This document shows, one piece after another, positions 1 through 6,925 of a DNA stretch of 15,454 bases. The first letter of the stretch is position 1. Each line of letters begins with the position of its first letter. The notes beneath the pieces were generated by a model. The model searched no databases. It was given only the letters and a program-made list of their open reading frames with translations, and was not told where the DNA came from. The position numbers and the translations under genes are program-made. Origin of the DNA: Methanospirillum hungatei (GTDB taxonomy: Archaea > Halobacteriota > Methanomicrobia > Methanomicrobiales > Methanospirillaceae); NCBI RefSeq assembly GCF_020216685.1, contig NZ_JAIWNS010000128.1, positions 1-15,454 of the forward strand, in the 5' to 3' direction.

Positions 1-228
1 TAAAGTTTCGTTGAATGTCGTTGACGAAAAAATCACTACAGAAGAAATAGTTTAGTTTCCAATGGATGTTTCAGATTCATTCGGAGATACTGTCTTACCA
101 GAAAAGGGGATAAACTAGCATTCCTTACCGATAGTGAATATGGCCATAATGATTTTACGCAGCCACTGATCGGATATATCTATGAAGATGCTCCCCCGGA
201 AGCATTTGCCGGGTTTGAAAAGGTCAGT

Positions 229-1530
229 TTGAGAAAGACCTACTATTCAGATGAATGGGGCACGTATATGTCGGCCTTTGCCCCGATTAAAAACTCAACC
301 GGCCAGACGGTTGCCATCGTCGGGGTTGATATCTCAAAGGAAGTCATTGAGAACCGACTGAAGTCCGTTGTGAATACCGGGTATCTGATCCTTATTGCCA
401 CGACTATCATCTCACTTCTTCTGATTCTTCTCATCATCCAGGGAATCCGGATTATCAGTTTTTATCAGGAGAAACTGGAGAAGAGTGAGCATGATATTCA
501 GATGGCTCTTGATATTGCTGAGGAAGGGATTTGGGAGTTTGATATCAGGAAAGATTCACTTCATATCGGCGGAGGATTCTGGAAGAATCTTGGACGGGAC
601 AACCGGGGATGGGATCATTCAATCTCCATAGATAAGGTATTCTCCTATATCCATCCTGATGACCTGGAGAAGTTCAAAGCCATGATTCAGGACCTGCGGG
701 ATGAGGCAGGCCCGGATCGAATCATGAGTCCGATACGGTTTAGGGCGAAAGACAGAACGTACCGATGGCTCAGGGTCACCGGGAAGGTGGTATCATGGGA
801 AGATAATGCTCCCCTCAAGGCTATGGGAACGACCGTGGATATCACCGATATCAGGCAATACCAGGAAGATATTGAGAGAATGTATGAGAAACTTGTCATC
901 TTCGATTCCATTACCAGGCATGATATTGCCAATAAAAATTCGATAATATCTCTTGCATCCGAAGAGCTGGCATTATCAGAACCGGGAAGTGATGAGCAGA
1001 AGAGATGGCTTTCTGAAATAATGAAGGCTAGTGAAGGGATTTCTGCACAGATACGATTTGCCAGTACCTACCAGAGCCTGGGGAGTGGAAAGCCACGGTG
1101 GAACGATATCGATGAGATAATTACATCACTCATGGAGGAGGAGCATCAACAGGTCATTTCGATAATCAATGAGTGTCAGGGTCTCTTTTTATATGCAGAT
1201 CCGTTAATTAACCGGGCACTATATAATCTGTTTGAGAACGCTCTGCGTCATGCTGGTCCGGATATCACATATATCAGGTTCTGGTACCGGATAGAGGATG
1301 GAACCTGTATTCTGAGCATCGAAGATGACGGGAGAGGGATCCCGGATAGTCGGAAAGAGGAGATATTCACAAGAGGTGTCGGAGAGAATACGGGGCTTGG
1401 GTTATATCTGATTCGGGAGATACTCCGGATCACCGGACTTACGATACGGGAGACAGGTGTATTCGGGCAGGGTGCACGATTTGAGATAACCGCAAAGTCT
1501 GGGTTATACCGGGTGGAGCAGCACTCATAA
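229..1530 (+). CDS. PAS-domain sensor histidine kinase, 5'-truncated (possible pseudogene)
   Basis: This is the back part of a membrane sensor kinase that would autophosphorylate on histidine. Counted from TTG 229, a Cache-domain tail (residues 1-38, ending VAIVGVDIS) leads into a membrane helix (about 51-72), a PAS_3-like domain (about 88-209), an H-box SITRHDI with His231, an N-box (Asn333, Asn337), a G1 box EDDGRGIP (365-372) and a G2 box GENTGLGL (385-392). The catalytic half looks intact. The front is not: the same frame reads Cache-like residues back to about position 94 (RKGDKLAFLTDSEY) with no ATG, GTG or TTG start before 229, and it meets TGA at 22-24. The first membrane helix and most of the Cache domain are missing. 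TTG 229 is therefore only the first possible start, inside the sensor domain. The 3' end overlaps the convergent kinase fragment by 6 bases. Kinase identity is firm; whether it is expressed is doubtful. Confidence 0.8.
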   Translation: MRKTYYSDEWGTYMSAFAPIKNSTGQTVAIVGVDISKEVIENRLKSVVNTGYLILIATTIISLLLILLIIQGIRIISFYQEKLEKSEHDIQMALDIAEEGIWEFDIRKDSLHIGGGFWKNLGRDNRGWDHSISIDKVFSYIHPDDLEKFKAMIQDLRDEAGPDRIMSPIRFRAKDRTYRWLRVTGKVVSWEDNAPLKAMGTTVDITDIRQYQEDIERMYEKLVIFDSITRHDIANKNSIISLASEELALSEPGSDEQKRWLSEIMKASEGISAQIRFASTYQSLGSGKPRWNDIDEIITSLMEEEHQQVISIINECQGLFLYADPLINRALYNLFENALRHAGPDITYIRFWYRIEDGTCILSIEDDGRGIPDSRKEEIFTRGVGENTGLGLYLIREILRITGLTIRETGVFGQGARFEITAKSGLYRVEQHS

Positions 1531-2175
1531 TCCAGTCTTCTCTTTCATTCTGAACTTCCCTCCCGGCACCGTTATCTCAAATCTCGCCCCTTTCCCTTCT
1601 TCTCCGCATTCACAGATAGAAAGACCGGTGATCGATAATATCTCACGGGAGAGGAAGAGGCCGATTCCGGTATGTTTGCCAAACCCGTGATCAAAAATAT
1701 GTTCCTTATCAGCACCAGGTATGCCAATCCCGTCATCCTCACAGATGATGATACAATCTCCTTCCCGAATCTCTTCTGCAAACCGGATATATGAGATAGT
1801 CTTTCCATGACGGATTGCATTTTCAAGAAGGGTTGAGAATACTTTCCGAATGATAGGATCGGCATATATCTCAAGTGCGGGAGAGATCTGGGATTCGATG
1901 CTGACATCTACAGGAGAGATCTCTGACCTGGCAGAGCTGACAAGCGATGATACATTCACCCATCCGGATGAGACAATACCAAAATTCTCATACTCTCTTG
2001 TAAACCCGATAGTAACCTCCATCCGTTCTCCAGCATCCTTACACCGGGAAAGATAATATCGTGCCTTTTCTGGATCAGCTTCAGAGTTTGCAAGATCTAA
2101 AAACCCACTCACGGAACTGATCAGATTTAAAATATCATGCCTGGTTAGACTGGTCAGGAGCCGGATATATCGGCT
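1525..2175 (-). pseudogene. Histidine kinase C-terminal fragment (H-box plus HATPase)
   Basis: The open frame encodes the catalytic end of a second sensor kinase, a paralogue of the one it faces. Both share IYADP, LLENAIRH/LFENALRH, EDDG-GIP, HTGIGLFLSREIL versus NTGLGLYLIREIL, and GARFEIT. The first usable start, GTG at 2112, lies after the H-box: SLTRHDIL is encoded in frame just upstream, with its His codon at 2137-2139, and the frame closes at a TAA (2176-2178). There is no ATG, GTG or TTG between that stop and GTG 2112. No PAS, Cache or membrane segment is attached, whereas these kinases normally carry sensors. I read it as a remnant of a larger gene. A less likely alternative is an orphan 195-residue ATPase domain starting at 2112. 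It ends tail to tail with the neighbouring kinase, overlapping by 6 bases. Confidence 0.72.
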
Positions 2176-2178
2176 TTA

Positions 2179-2701
2179 TCTATGGGAAAGTGTATTCGTT
2201 TGTCAGTAATTGAACAGACTTCCATAGCACCTTCAGACCAGGTGCAGATTTAAATTACTAATCCTGCCAGCCAGCTTGATGAACTACTAACATTATTGTT
2301 CATATTTAGGAAGACAGGTGCAAATAAGTAAATATATCTCAATATCTCCCGATTCCCTCCCGCCAAATCTAACACTATTCCTGCGAATATCCCGTTGGTA
2401 TTATACACCAGAGAAATACCCTGGGAGATACCTTCCTATATCTATGATGCCATCGGCAAGATGCCACAAGGACTTATTGCATATGCGACCTTCTGTCCCC
2501 TATATCCTCCTTGATAAGCAGAGAATTGCCGCTGACAAACAGGTTGAAGAGAGGAATCTTACTGTATCGCTCTTTAAACTTGAACCGTCATCCACAATCC
2601 CCATAGAATCCGGACTCATGGGAACGAATAGGATCGAATTCTGATACCACGAAGTACTCTTAGCAAAAAAGAAAAAAAGGTATATTGAATAGGGAAGCAG
2701 A
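2179..2701. other. Gap without a supported gene; probable gene debris
   Basis: About 520 bases hold only short open stretches. The longest, 2318-2644 on the + strand with a GTG start, gives a 108-residue sequence with no recognisable family and an odd composition. Another + frame between about 2397 and 2511 reads protein-like (it includes PSYIYDAIGKMPQGLIAYA) but has no start and ends in TGA TAA. A frame at 2121-2213 also reads protein-like (AGYIGFIYGK) and stops at TGA. These pieces are compatible with decayed coding sequence, but I cannot name the parent gene. The right edge holds the poly-T terminator of the next - strand gene. Confidence 0.45.
2665..2678 (-). terminator. Oligo-T terminator after the Lys/Ala-rich gene
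   Basis: On the - strand, about 24 bases after the stop codon of the gene at 2702-3301, there is a run of seven T, one C and six T. Archaeal RNA polymerase commonly terminates at such T-rich tracts without a hairpin. The position fits, but no RNA evidence is available. Confidence 0.55.
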
Positions 2702-3301
2702 TTATTTTGCTTCGTATTTCTTGATGACCGCAGTCAGTCTTGCAATTATATCCTTATTGAGATCACGGACTTTTCTGGATGCAATCTCATGAATTTTCTT
2801 CTGTGAAAGGTCGGTCTCTTTTCCAAGCTGAGTCTGTGTGACCTTCTTTGCCTGGGTGAGTGCATTAATCCGGTCTGCAATCTCTTTTGGGATTTCAATA
2901 ATGTCTTCGAGAGCAGATCTTGATCCTGCTTGTGATCCTGGCTTTTTCGCGGCTGCAGCCGGTGCCTTGGCAGGTTTCTTCGCCGGTGCAGAAGTCTTTC
3001 TGGCAGAAACAGCAGATACCGATTTTGATGACTTAACTGCAGACTTTACCGGTGTTTTTGCTTTTGATGCAACCGGTGCCGGTTTCTCTTCAGACGTCAC
3101 CTGTTTTTTGATCTCTTTTACTTCAGCATCCAGGGACTGAATCATCTTTTCCATCTTCAGGATCTGTTTTGCCTGGAGATCAATAACCTTCTGAAGGTTA
3201 ATTTCTGCTGCTGCCGATTTTGCAACCGGTGCCTTTGATGTGGTCTTGGAGCTGGCTGGTTTCTTGGAAGTTGTCTTTTTGGTAGCTGGTTTTATGACCA
3301 T
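2702..3301 (-). CDS. Lys/Ala-rich coiled-coil protein with C-terminal HTH-like domain
   Basis: The family is not recognised. The 199-residue protein is built in blocks. A basic Lys/Ser/Thr/Ala-rich head (1-33) is followed by an amphipathic coiled coil (about 35-70, with repeated Leu/Ile/Met and charged residues). A second low-complexity, Lys/Ala/Pro-rich arm (about 71-128) resembles histone H1 tails. The C-terminal domain (about 133-199) has TQTQLGKETDLSQKKIHEIAS, spaced like the helix-turn-helix of Xre-type regulators. It has no signal peptide or membrane helix, so it is probably cytoplasmic. The composition suggests DNA binding and self-association, for example a nucleoid-associated protein; this is inference. 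ATG 3301 is preceded by GGGGGGATC at a short distance, matching the archaeal anti-Shine-Dalgarno sequence, which supports this start. It has its own promoter and an oligo-T terminator, so it is probably monocistronic. Confidence 0.75.
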   Translation of the reverse strand: MVIKPATKKTTSKKPASSKTTSKAPVAKSAAAEINLQKVIDLQAKQILKMEKMIQSLDAEVKEIKKQVTSEEKPAPVASKAKTPVKSAVKSSKSVSAVSARKTSAPAKKPAKAPAAAAKKPGSQAGSRSALEDIIEIPKEIADRINALTQAKKVTQTQLGKETDLSQKKIHEIASRKVRDLNKDIIARLTAVIKKYEAK

Positions 3302-3304
3302 TAT

Positions 3305-3347
3305 GATCCCCCCATGAGTCTAATGACGTATAATAGTGTAGTTTAAA
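3305..3347 (-). promoter_or_regulatory. TATA-like box and ribosome binding site for the Lys/Ala-rich gene
   Basis: On the - strand TTTAAACTA (3347-3339) resembles an archaeal TATA box. A start about 27 bases further on, near 3316, would give a leader of about 15 bases that just contains GGGGGGATC (3313-3305) before ATG 3301. The spacing fits, but the assignment rests on consensus alone. Confidence 0.4.
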
Positions 3348-3733
3348 TTTTCTTAAACATTCCGGCCCCTGAATGCCGGATATCACCAATACATCAATAG
3401 TGACTTACCAGATTATAGAACCTCATATTTTATATTTTTTTAGTATCAGAATAGGAATTTTCCTTCAATTCTCAAAGTCAGGATGAACGAAAAGAGTCGG
3501 GGTAATTCACCACGAAATAATTAGTTTTGATCAAAGGTTCAAAATTTAAGGTATTATCAGATAATATTCATAATTACCCATTTTTCCCCCACAAAAATCC
3601 AAGAGAGAGAATAATGCGTGGTTTCACAGACCAATGGACATACCCGGATTTTGTACATTCCAATCTCCAGAAATTGTACAGAAATTAAGGGTTTGTCTGA
3701 ATGAACACTGTTGAAAGGTTTTTTAGACAAGCC

Positions 3734-3744
3734 AAATTTTTATG
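3734..3744 (+). promoter_or_regulatory. TATA-like box of the exporter operon
   Basis: AAATTTTTATG is centred near 3739, so transcription would begin near 3760-3769, on the start codon itself. No ribosome binding site precedes the gene, so the transcript is probably leaderless. This is inferred from spacing only. Confidence 0.4.
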
Positions 3745-3745
3745 T

Positions 3746-3774
3746 AGATATATGCCCATATGAGATATATGCCC
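3746..3774 (+). repeat. 12-base direct repeat at the start codon
   Basis: AGATATATGCCC occurs at 3746-3757 and again at 3763-3774, 17 bases apart. It looks like a small tandem duplication spanning the start of the exported-protein gene, and it creates several ATGs (3752 out of frame; 3760 and 3769 in frame). Confidence 0.6.
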
Positions 3775-5004
3775 CTGAGACGGAATAAATTCGCTTTCTC
3801 TTTCCTAATTTTGGCCCTCATGCTGATACTTGTACCTGCTTTTTGTGTGGCATCCACAGATCCCACGGTTATCATTACCGGATACAAAATATCACCAGAT
3901 GTCATACTTCCTCATGATATTGGGACCATCGAGGTGACACTTGCAAATACGGCCATACAGGCATCAAAGACAGCAACCGAACAGGGCAGTCAGGGAGATA
4001 TGGCTGCACAGTCAAAGACGGTCCCGGTCAATGCCTTCATCGAATCAGCAATACTCAAGACCACCGACTTTACCGTGTTATCCGGATGGTACCAGGACAT
4101 CGGAGAGATTGGCCCAGGCCAGTCTACAACATTGACCTTCCTTGTTCAGGCTCCGGACCGTGAAGGACTCTACTTTCCTGAAGTCTGGATTCGGGTCAGG
4201 GGAGCAGAGAGCGTGAAATACCCGGTACCTGTCAATGTAAACACCAGGCATACCCTCATCAAACAGCCATCCATCCGTCTTTCACGGTCTGTTCCGGTGA
4301 ACATCACTCCGGGGAGTGCCTTTGATATATCACTTGATCTGCAGAATGAGGGGCTTGCAACCGCCCATGATATCATCGTCGAGATTATCACACCAAATAC
4401 CTCACTTTCGTCACAAAGTCCTGAACGGCAGTTTATCCGAGAGTTAAAATCCGGAGATCGTAAAACCGTGACACTCTCATTCCAGTCTGACAATGATATT
4501 CCTATAGGCATCAGGCAGATACCGGTGCGCATCTCCTACCTGAATGCAGACGGAACAAGACTTGTGCAGAATGAGCAGGTCGGCATTCTCATCCAGGGGA
4601 CCGGAGAACTTGGGATTGCAAAACAGATCCTGGATCCTGAGCAGATCTTTGTCGGTGATATGTTCAGCCTGGTATGCAGAATTGAGAACACCGGAACAGA
4701 TAAGGCAAAATCAGTAAGAGCAAGCCTTGATATTCCGTTTGATGGAACAAAAGAGGCATTTGTCGGAACCATCGGGCCTGATAATGATGCACCGGCGGTA
4801 TTTACTTTGAAAGCAACACAGGCGGGAGACATTCCGTTTCACCTGACAATTACATACAAGGACGATTTCGGGATCCATGAAGAGGTAATACCGCTTCACG
4901 TCTTTGTGGGCGAAAGAAACGGGTCCGGCATGGTAATTATTCTGATTCTGGTCGTCCTGGCAGGTTTAGGATTCCTCTCCTGGAGACGGCAGCGTCAGCT
5001 TTGA
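3760..5004 (+). CDS. Exported COG1361/CARDB-type protein, partner of an ABC exporter
   Basis: This is a 414-residue cell-surface protein. An N-terminal signal segment (RRNKFAFSFLILALMLILVPAFCVA, described here by its hydrophobic core at about 11-28) precedes a long extracytoplasmic region of beta-sandwich, S-layer/CARDB-like modules. Typical phrases are 'LQNEGLATAHDI' and 'IENTGTDKAKSV', each a conserved NxG turn, at about residues 190-270 and 300-380. A single C-terminal helix (about 389-408) ends in a basic WRRQRQL stop-transfer, giving an outside body with a short cytoplasmic tail. COG1361 proteins often sit directly before MacB-like permease and ATPase genes in methanogens, and that is the case here: the stop at 5002-5004 is 2 bases before the permease ATG. 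It may act as an adaptor or substrate chaperone, by analogy with MacA; that role is inference. ATG 3760 and ATG 3769 are both possible starts. Confidence 0.8.
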   Translation: MRYMPLRRNKFAFSFLILALMLILVPAFCVASTDPTVIITGYKISPDVILPHDIGTIEVTLANTAIQASKTATEQGSQGDMAAQSKTVPVNAFIESAILKTTDFTVLSGWYQDIGEIGPGQSTTLTFLVQAPDREGLYFPEVWIRVRGAESVKYPVPVNVNTRHTLIKQPSIRLSRSVPVNITPGSAFDISLDLQNEGLATAHDIIVEIITPNTSLSSQSPERQFIRELKSGDRKTVTLSFQSDNDIPIGIRQIPVRISYLNADGTRLVQNEQVGILIQGTGELGIAKQILDPEQIFVGDMFSLVCRIENTGTDKAKSVRASLDIPFDGTKEAFVGTIGPDNDAPAVFTLKATQAGDIPFHLTITYKDDFGIHEEVIPLHVFVGERNGSGMVIILILVVLAGLGFLSWRRQRQL

Positions 5005-5006
5005 TC

Positions 5007-6215
5007 ATGACCGGACATACCCTCTCCGTCGCCTTTTTCCTTGCGATCCGCTCAATCCAGCGGGGGAACCGGTTCACCTTTCTCCTCACCGTTGCGATCA
5101 TGGGACTGGTTTTTGTAAACCTGGTGTTCCTCCCCTCTATCATATCAGGGGTTGTTGTCAACTTTAACAGCCAGTCAATCAACTACAATTACGGGAACCT
5201 GGTCATTGAGCCACGGGAGAACACGTTGTATATCACCGGTGTGGCTGAGGTCAAACAGAAGATTTCCCAGATATCAGATGTTACCGGAACATCACCCCGG
5301 TTTTCAGCAGGAGCGACGTACAATTATCATGGGACCCAGATCTCCGGACAGATAGTCGGGTTTAATCCCAGATATGAACAGGAAGTGACACTCCTGCATA
5401 CGAGGCTGAAAGAGGGTGAATTCCTTGCAGAGGGAGATGGTGACAGTATCCTGCTTGGTGCTCAGCTTGCCGGCAATATAGATGAACGGAAAGATAAGAC
5501 CGATTCACTCGGGGGAGTCACAGCCGGGGACTCCGTTCTCGTGACCTTTAATAACGGGGTGAAAAAAACCCTGAAAGTAAAGGGGATTTTAGATACCGGG
5601 TCATTCGGGGTTGACCGGAACGGATTTGTGACCTTAAAGGAGATAAACCAGGTATATGGCATATCTGATACGGCCACATCGATACTGGTAAAACTCAGTC
5701 AGAACGGGGAAGAAGAGCGGTGTAAAAAAGTCCTGATGGAGTATGGCATTGCTGAGAAGATACGGACATTCCAGGAGAAAGGACAGGGATTTGTGAATGA
5801 TGCTATCCGGAGTTTTGAGATAATTAATGCCATCTCAACCATGGTCAGCCTGGTTATCGCAATCGTGGTCATCTTCATTGTCATATTCATTAATACCATC
5901 AATAAACGGCGCCAGATAGGGATTCTGAAAGCAATCGGGATTAACAAAAAGATCATCATCTACTCCTACATCATTCAGGTTCTGATCATTGCAACCTGCG
6001 GTATTCTGCTCGGTCTTGCACTCAGCTCAGGTCTTGTTGCCTACCTGACAATCAACCCGCTTGTATTTCCCGGAGGGGCGGTGTATCCGGTGGTGGAAGC
6101 AGGCCCGGTCATCCGAAGTGTCATCAGCCTGGCACTGGTGTCGCTGATATCCGGATTTATCCCGTCATGGAAGACCGCGAACGAACCCATTCTTGATGCC
6201 ATCAGGGGGCAGTGA
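5007..6215 (+). CDS. FtsX/MacB-type ABC transporter permease
   Basis: This is the membrane subunit of a mechanotransmission-type ABC exporter. It shows the MacB topology. One membrane helix near the N-terminus (about residues 21-45) precedes a large extracytoplasmic domain of about 220 residues, including the periplasmic-core pattern GxxVxGFNPRYEQEVTLL and a LLGAQLAG segment. Three C-terminal helices follow (about 268-295, 312-340 and 365-387), with the conserved cytoplasmic loop NKRRQIGILKAIGINKK between the first two. The end, GFIPSWKTANEPILDAIRG, is typical of the family ('P...A...P..AIR'). I prefer ATG 5007, 2 bases after the preceding stop; TTG 5001 would overlap the upstream gene by 4 bases and is also possible. 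The stop overlaps the ATPase ATG by one base (TGATG), so translation is probably coupled. The substrate is unknown; lipoproteins, peptides or surface factors are family precedents. Confidence 0.88.
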   Translation: MTGHTLSVAFFLAIRSIQRGNRFTFLLTVAIMGLVFVNLVFLPSIISGVVVNFNSQSINYNYGNLVIEPRENTLYITGVAEVKQKISQISDVTGTSPRFSAGATYNYHGTQISGQIVGFNPRYEQEVTLLHTRLKEGEFLAEGDGDSILLGAQLAGNIDERKDKTDSLGGVTAGDSVLVTFNNGVKKTLKVKGILDTGSFGVDRNGFVTLKEINQVYGISDTATSILVKLSQNGEEERCKKVLMEYGIAEKIRTFQEKGQGFVNDAIRSFEIINAISTMVSLVIAIVVIFIVIFINTINKRRQIGILKAIGINKKIIIYSYIIQVLIIATCGILLGLALSSGLVAYLTINPLVFPGGAVYPVVEAGPVIRSVISLALVSLISGFIPSWKTANEPILDAIRGQ

Positions 6216-6925
6216 TGATAGAAGTAACTGATGTCACCCGGATATATCAGATGGGGCTCGTGGAGGTAAGGGCTCTTCAGGGAGTGAATTGCAGAATAGA
6301 GAGCGGAGAGTTCGTCGGGATCATGGGGCCTTCCGGGAGTGGAAAATCAACTTTGCTTCATATCCTGGGTCTGCTTGATGAACCAACCACAGGCACGGTC
6401 ACTATTGATGGAATACCGGTGGGAACGCTGAATGAAGAGGAGAAGAGTGATTTCCGGCTGAACCGGCTCGGATACGTATTTCAGGACTATGCCCTGGTCC
6501 CTGAACTGTCGGTGCAGGAGAATGTGGTTCTTCCTGCCATGGCCAGGGGGATTTCGCCAGATAAATACCTGAAAGACAGCGAGCAGATCTTACATGAAGT
6601 GGGCCTAGGTCACCGTATTCATCACCGGCAGTATGAACTCTCAGGCGGGGAGCAGCAACGGGTCGCCATCGCCCGGGCTCTTATCAACCGCCCCCGTATT
6701 CTCTTTGCTGATGAACCCTGTGCAAACCTTGACTCGAATACATCACGAACAATTCTCAATCTCTTTCGTGATCTGAATGAAAAATTCGGACAGACCATCA
6801 TCATGGTCACCCATGAAGACTGGCATGAGGAGTACATGTGCCGGGTACTTTATATGAAGGATGGACGTATCGAGGATGAAAAGGCGTGTAAAATGAGAAG
6901 ACGGGATGGTGAGTCGGATAGATGA
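6215..6925 (+). CDS. ABC transporter ATP-binding protein, LolD/MacB type
   Basis: This cytoplasmic ATPase powers the permease encoded just before it. All hallmark motifs are intact: Walker A GPSGSGKS (Lys44), Q-loop VFQDYAL (Gln90), signature LSGGEQQ (142-148), Walker B ILFADEP (Asp166, catalytic Glu167), D-loop ANLD and H-loop His200 in MVTHE. The sequence 'LLHILGLLDEPTTGTVTIDG' is characteristic of the LolD/MacB/FtsE branch. Its length, 236 residues, is normal. ATG 6215 shares a base with the permease stop and follows AGGGGG at a usable distance; GTG 6212 is one codon upstream and also open. The gene ends exactly where the convergent AAA/nuclease gene ends, with no bases between the two stop codons, so there is no room for a separate terminator. 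Confidence 0.93.
   Translation: MIEVTDVTRIYQMGLVEVRALQGVNCRIESGEFVGIMGPSGSGKSTLLHILGLLDEPTTGTVTIDGIPVGTLNEEEKSDFRLNRLGYVFQDYALVPELSVQENVVLPAMARGISPDKYLKDSEQILHEVGLGHRIHHRQYELSGGEQQRVAIARALINRPRILFADEPCANLDSNTSRTILNLFRDLNEKFGQTIIMVTHEDWHEEYMCRVLYMKDGRIEDEKACKMRRRDGESDR

Larger units (their letters stand above)
3302..3759. other. AT-rich intergenic region between divergent genes
   Basis: These 458 bases separate the - strand Lys/Ala-rich gene from the + strand exporter operon. They hold the promoter elements of both and several short symmetries: ATTATC-A-GATAAT at 3553-3565, two TGTACA hexamers at 3652-3657 and 3675-3680, and an imperfect inverted pair TTGTCTGAA (3693-3701) / TTTAGACAA (3722-3730) just before the TATA-like box of the operon. 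One tiny frame, ATG 3614 to TAA 3688 (24 codons, preceded by a purine-rich AGAGAGAGA), might be translated but resembles nothing I know. No RNA gene is recognised. Confidence 0.5.

Noticed and set aside
2318..2644. 108-codon open frame with GTG start on the + strand
   Set aside because: No recognisable family, no ribosome binding site, unusual composition, and competing protein-like scraps in another frame of the same stretch. I treat it as debris, not a gene.
2838..3140. 100-codon frame on the + strand, rich in Ala/Phe/Asp
   Set aside because: It is the antisense shadow of the Lys/Ala-rich gene; the bias arises from the repeated Lys and Ala codons on the other strand.
2702..3301. Low-complexity Lys/Ala/Pro blocks as a DNA repeat array
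   Set aside because: The repetition is at the amino-acid composition level; I see no regular DNA period with conserved spacers, so it is not a CRISPR or satellite array.
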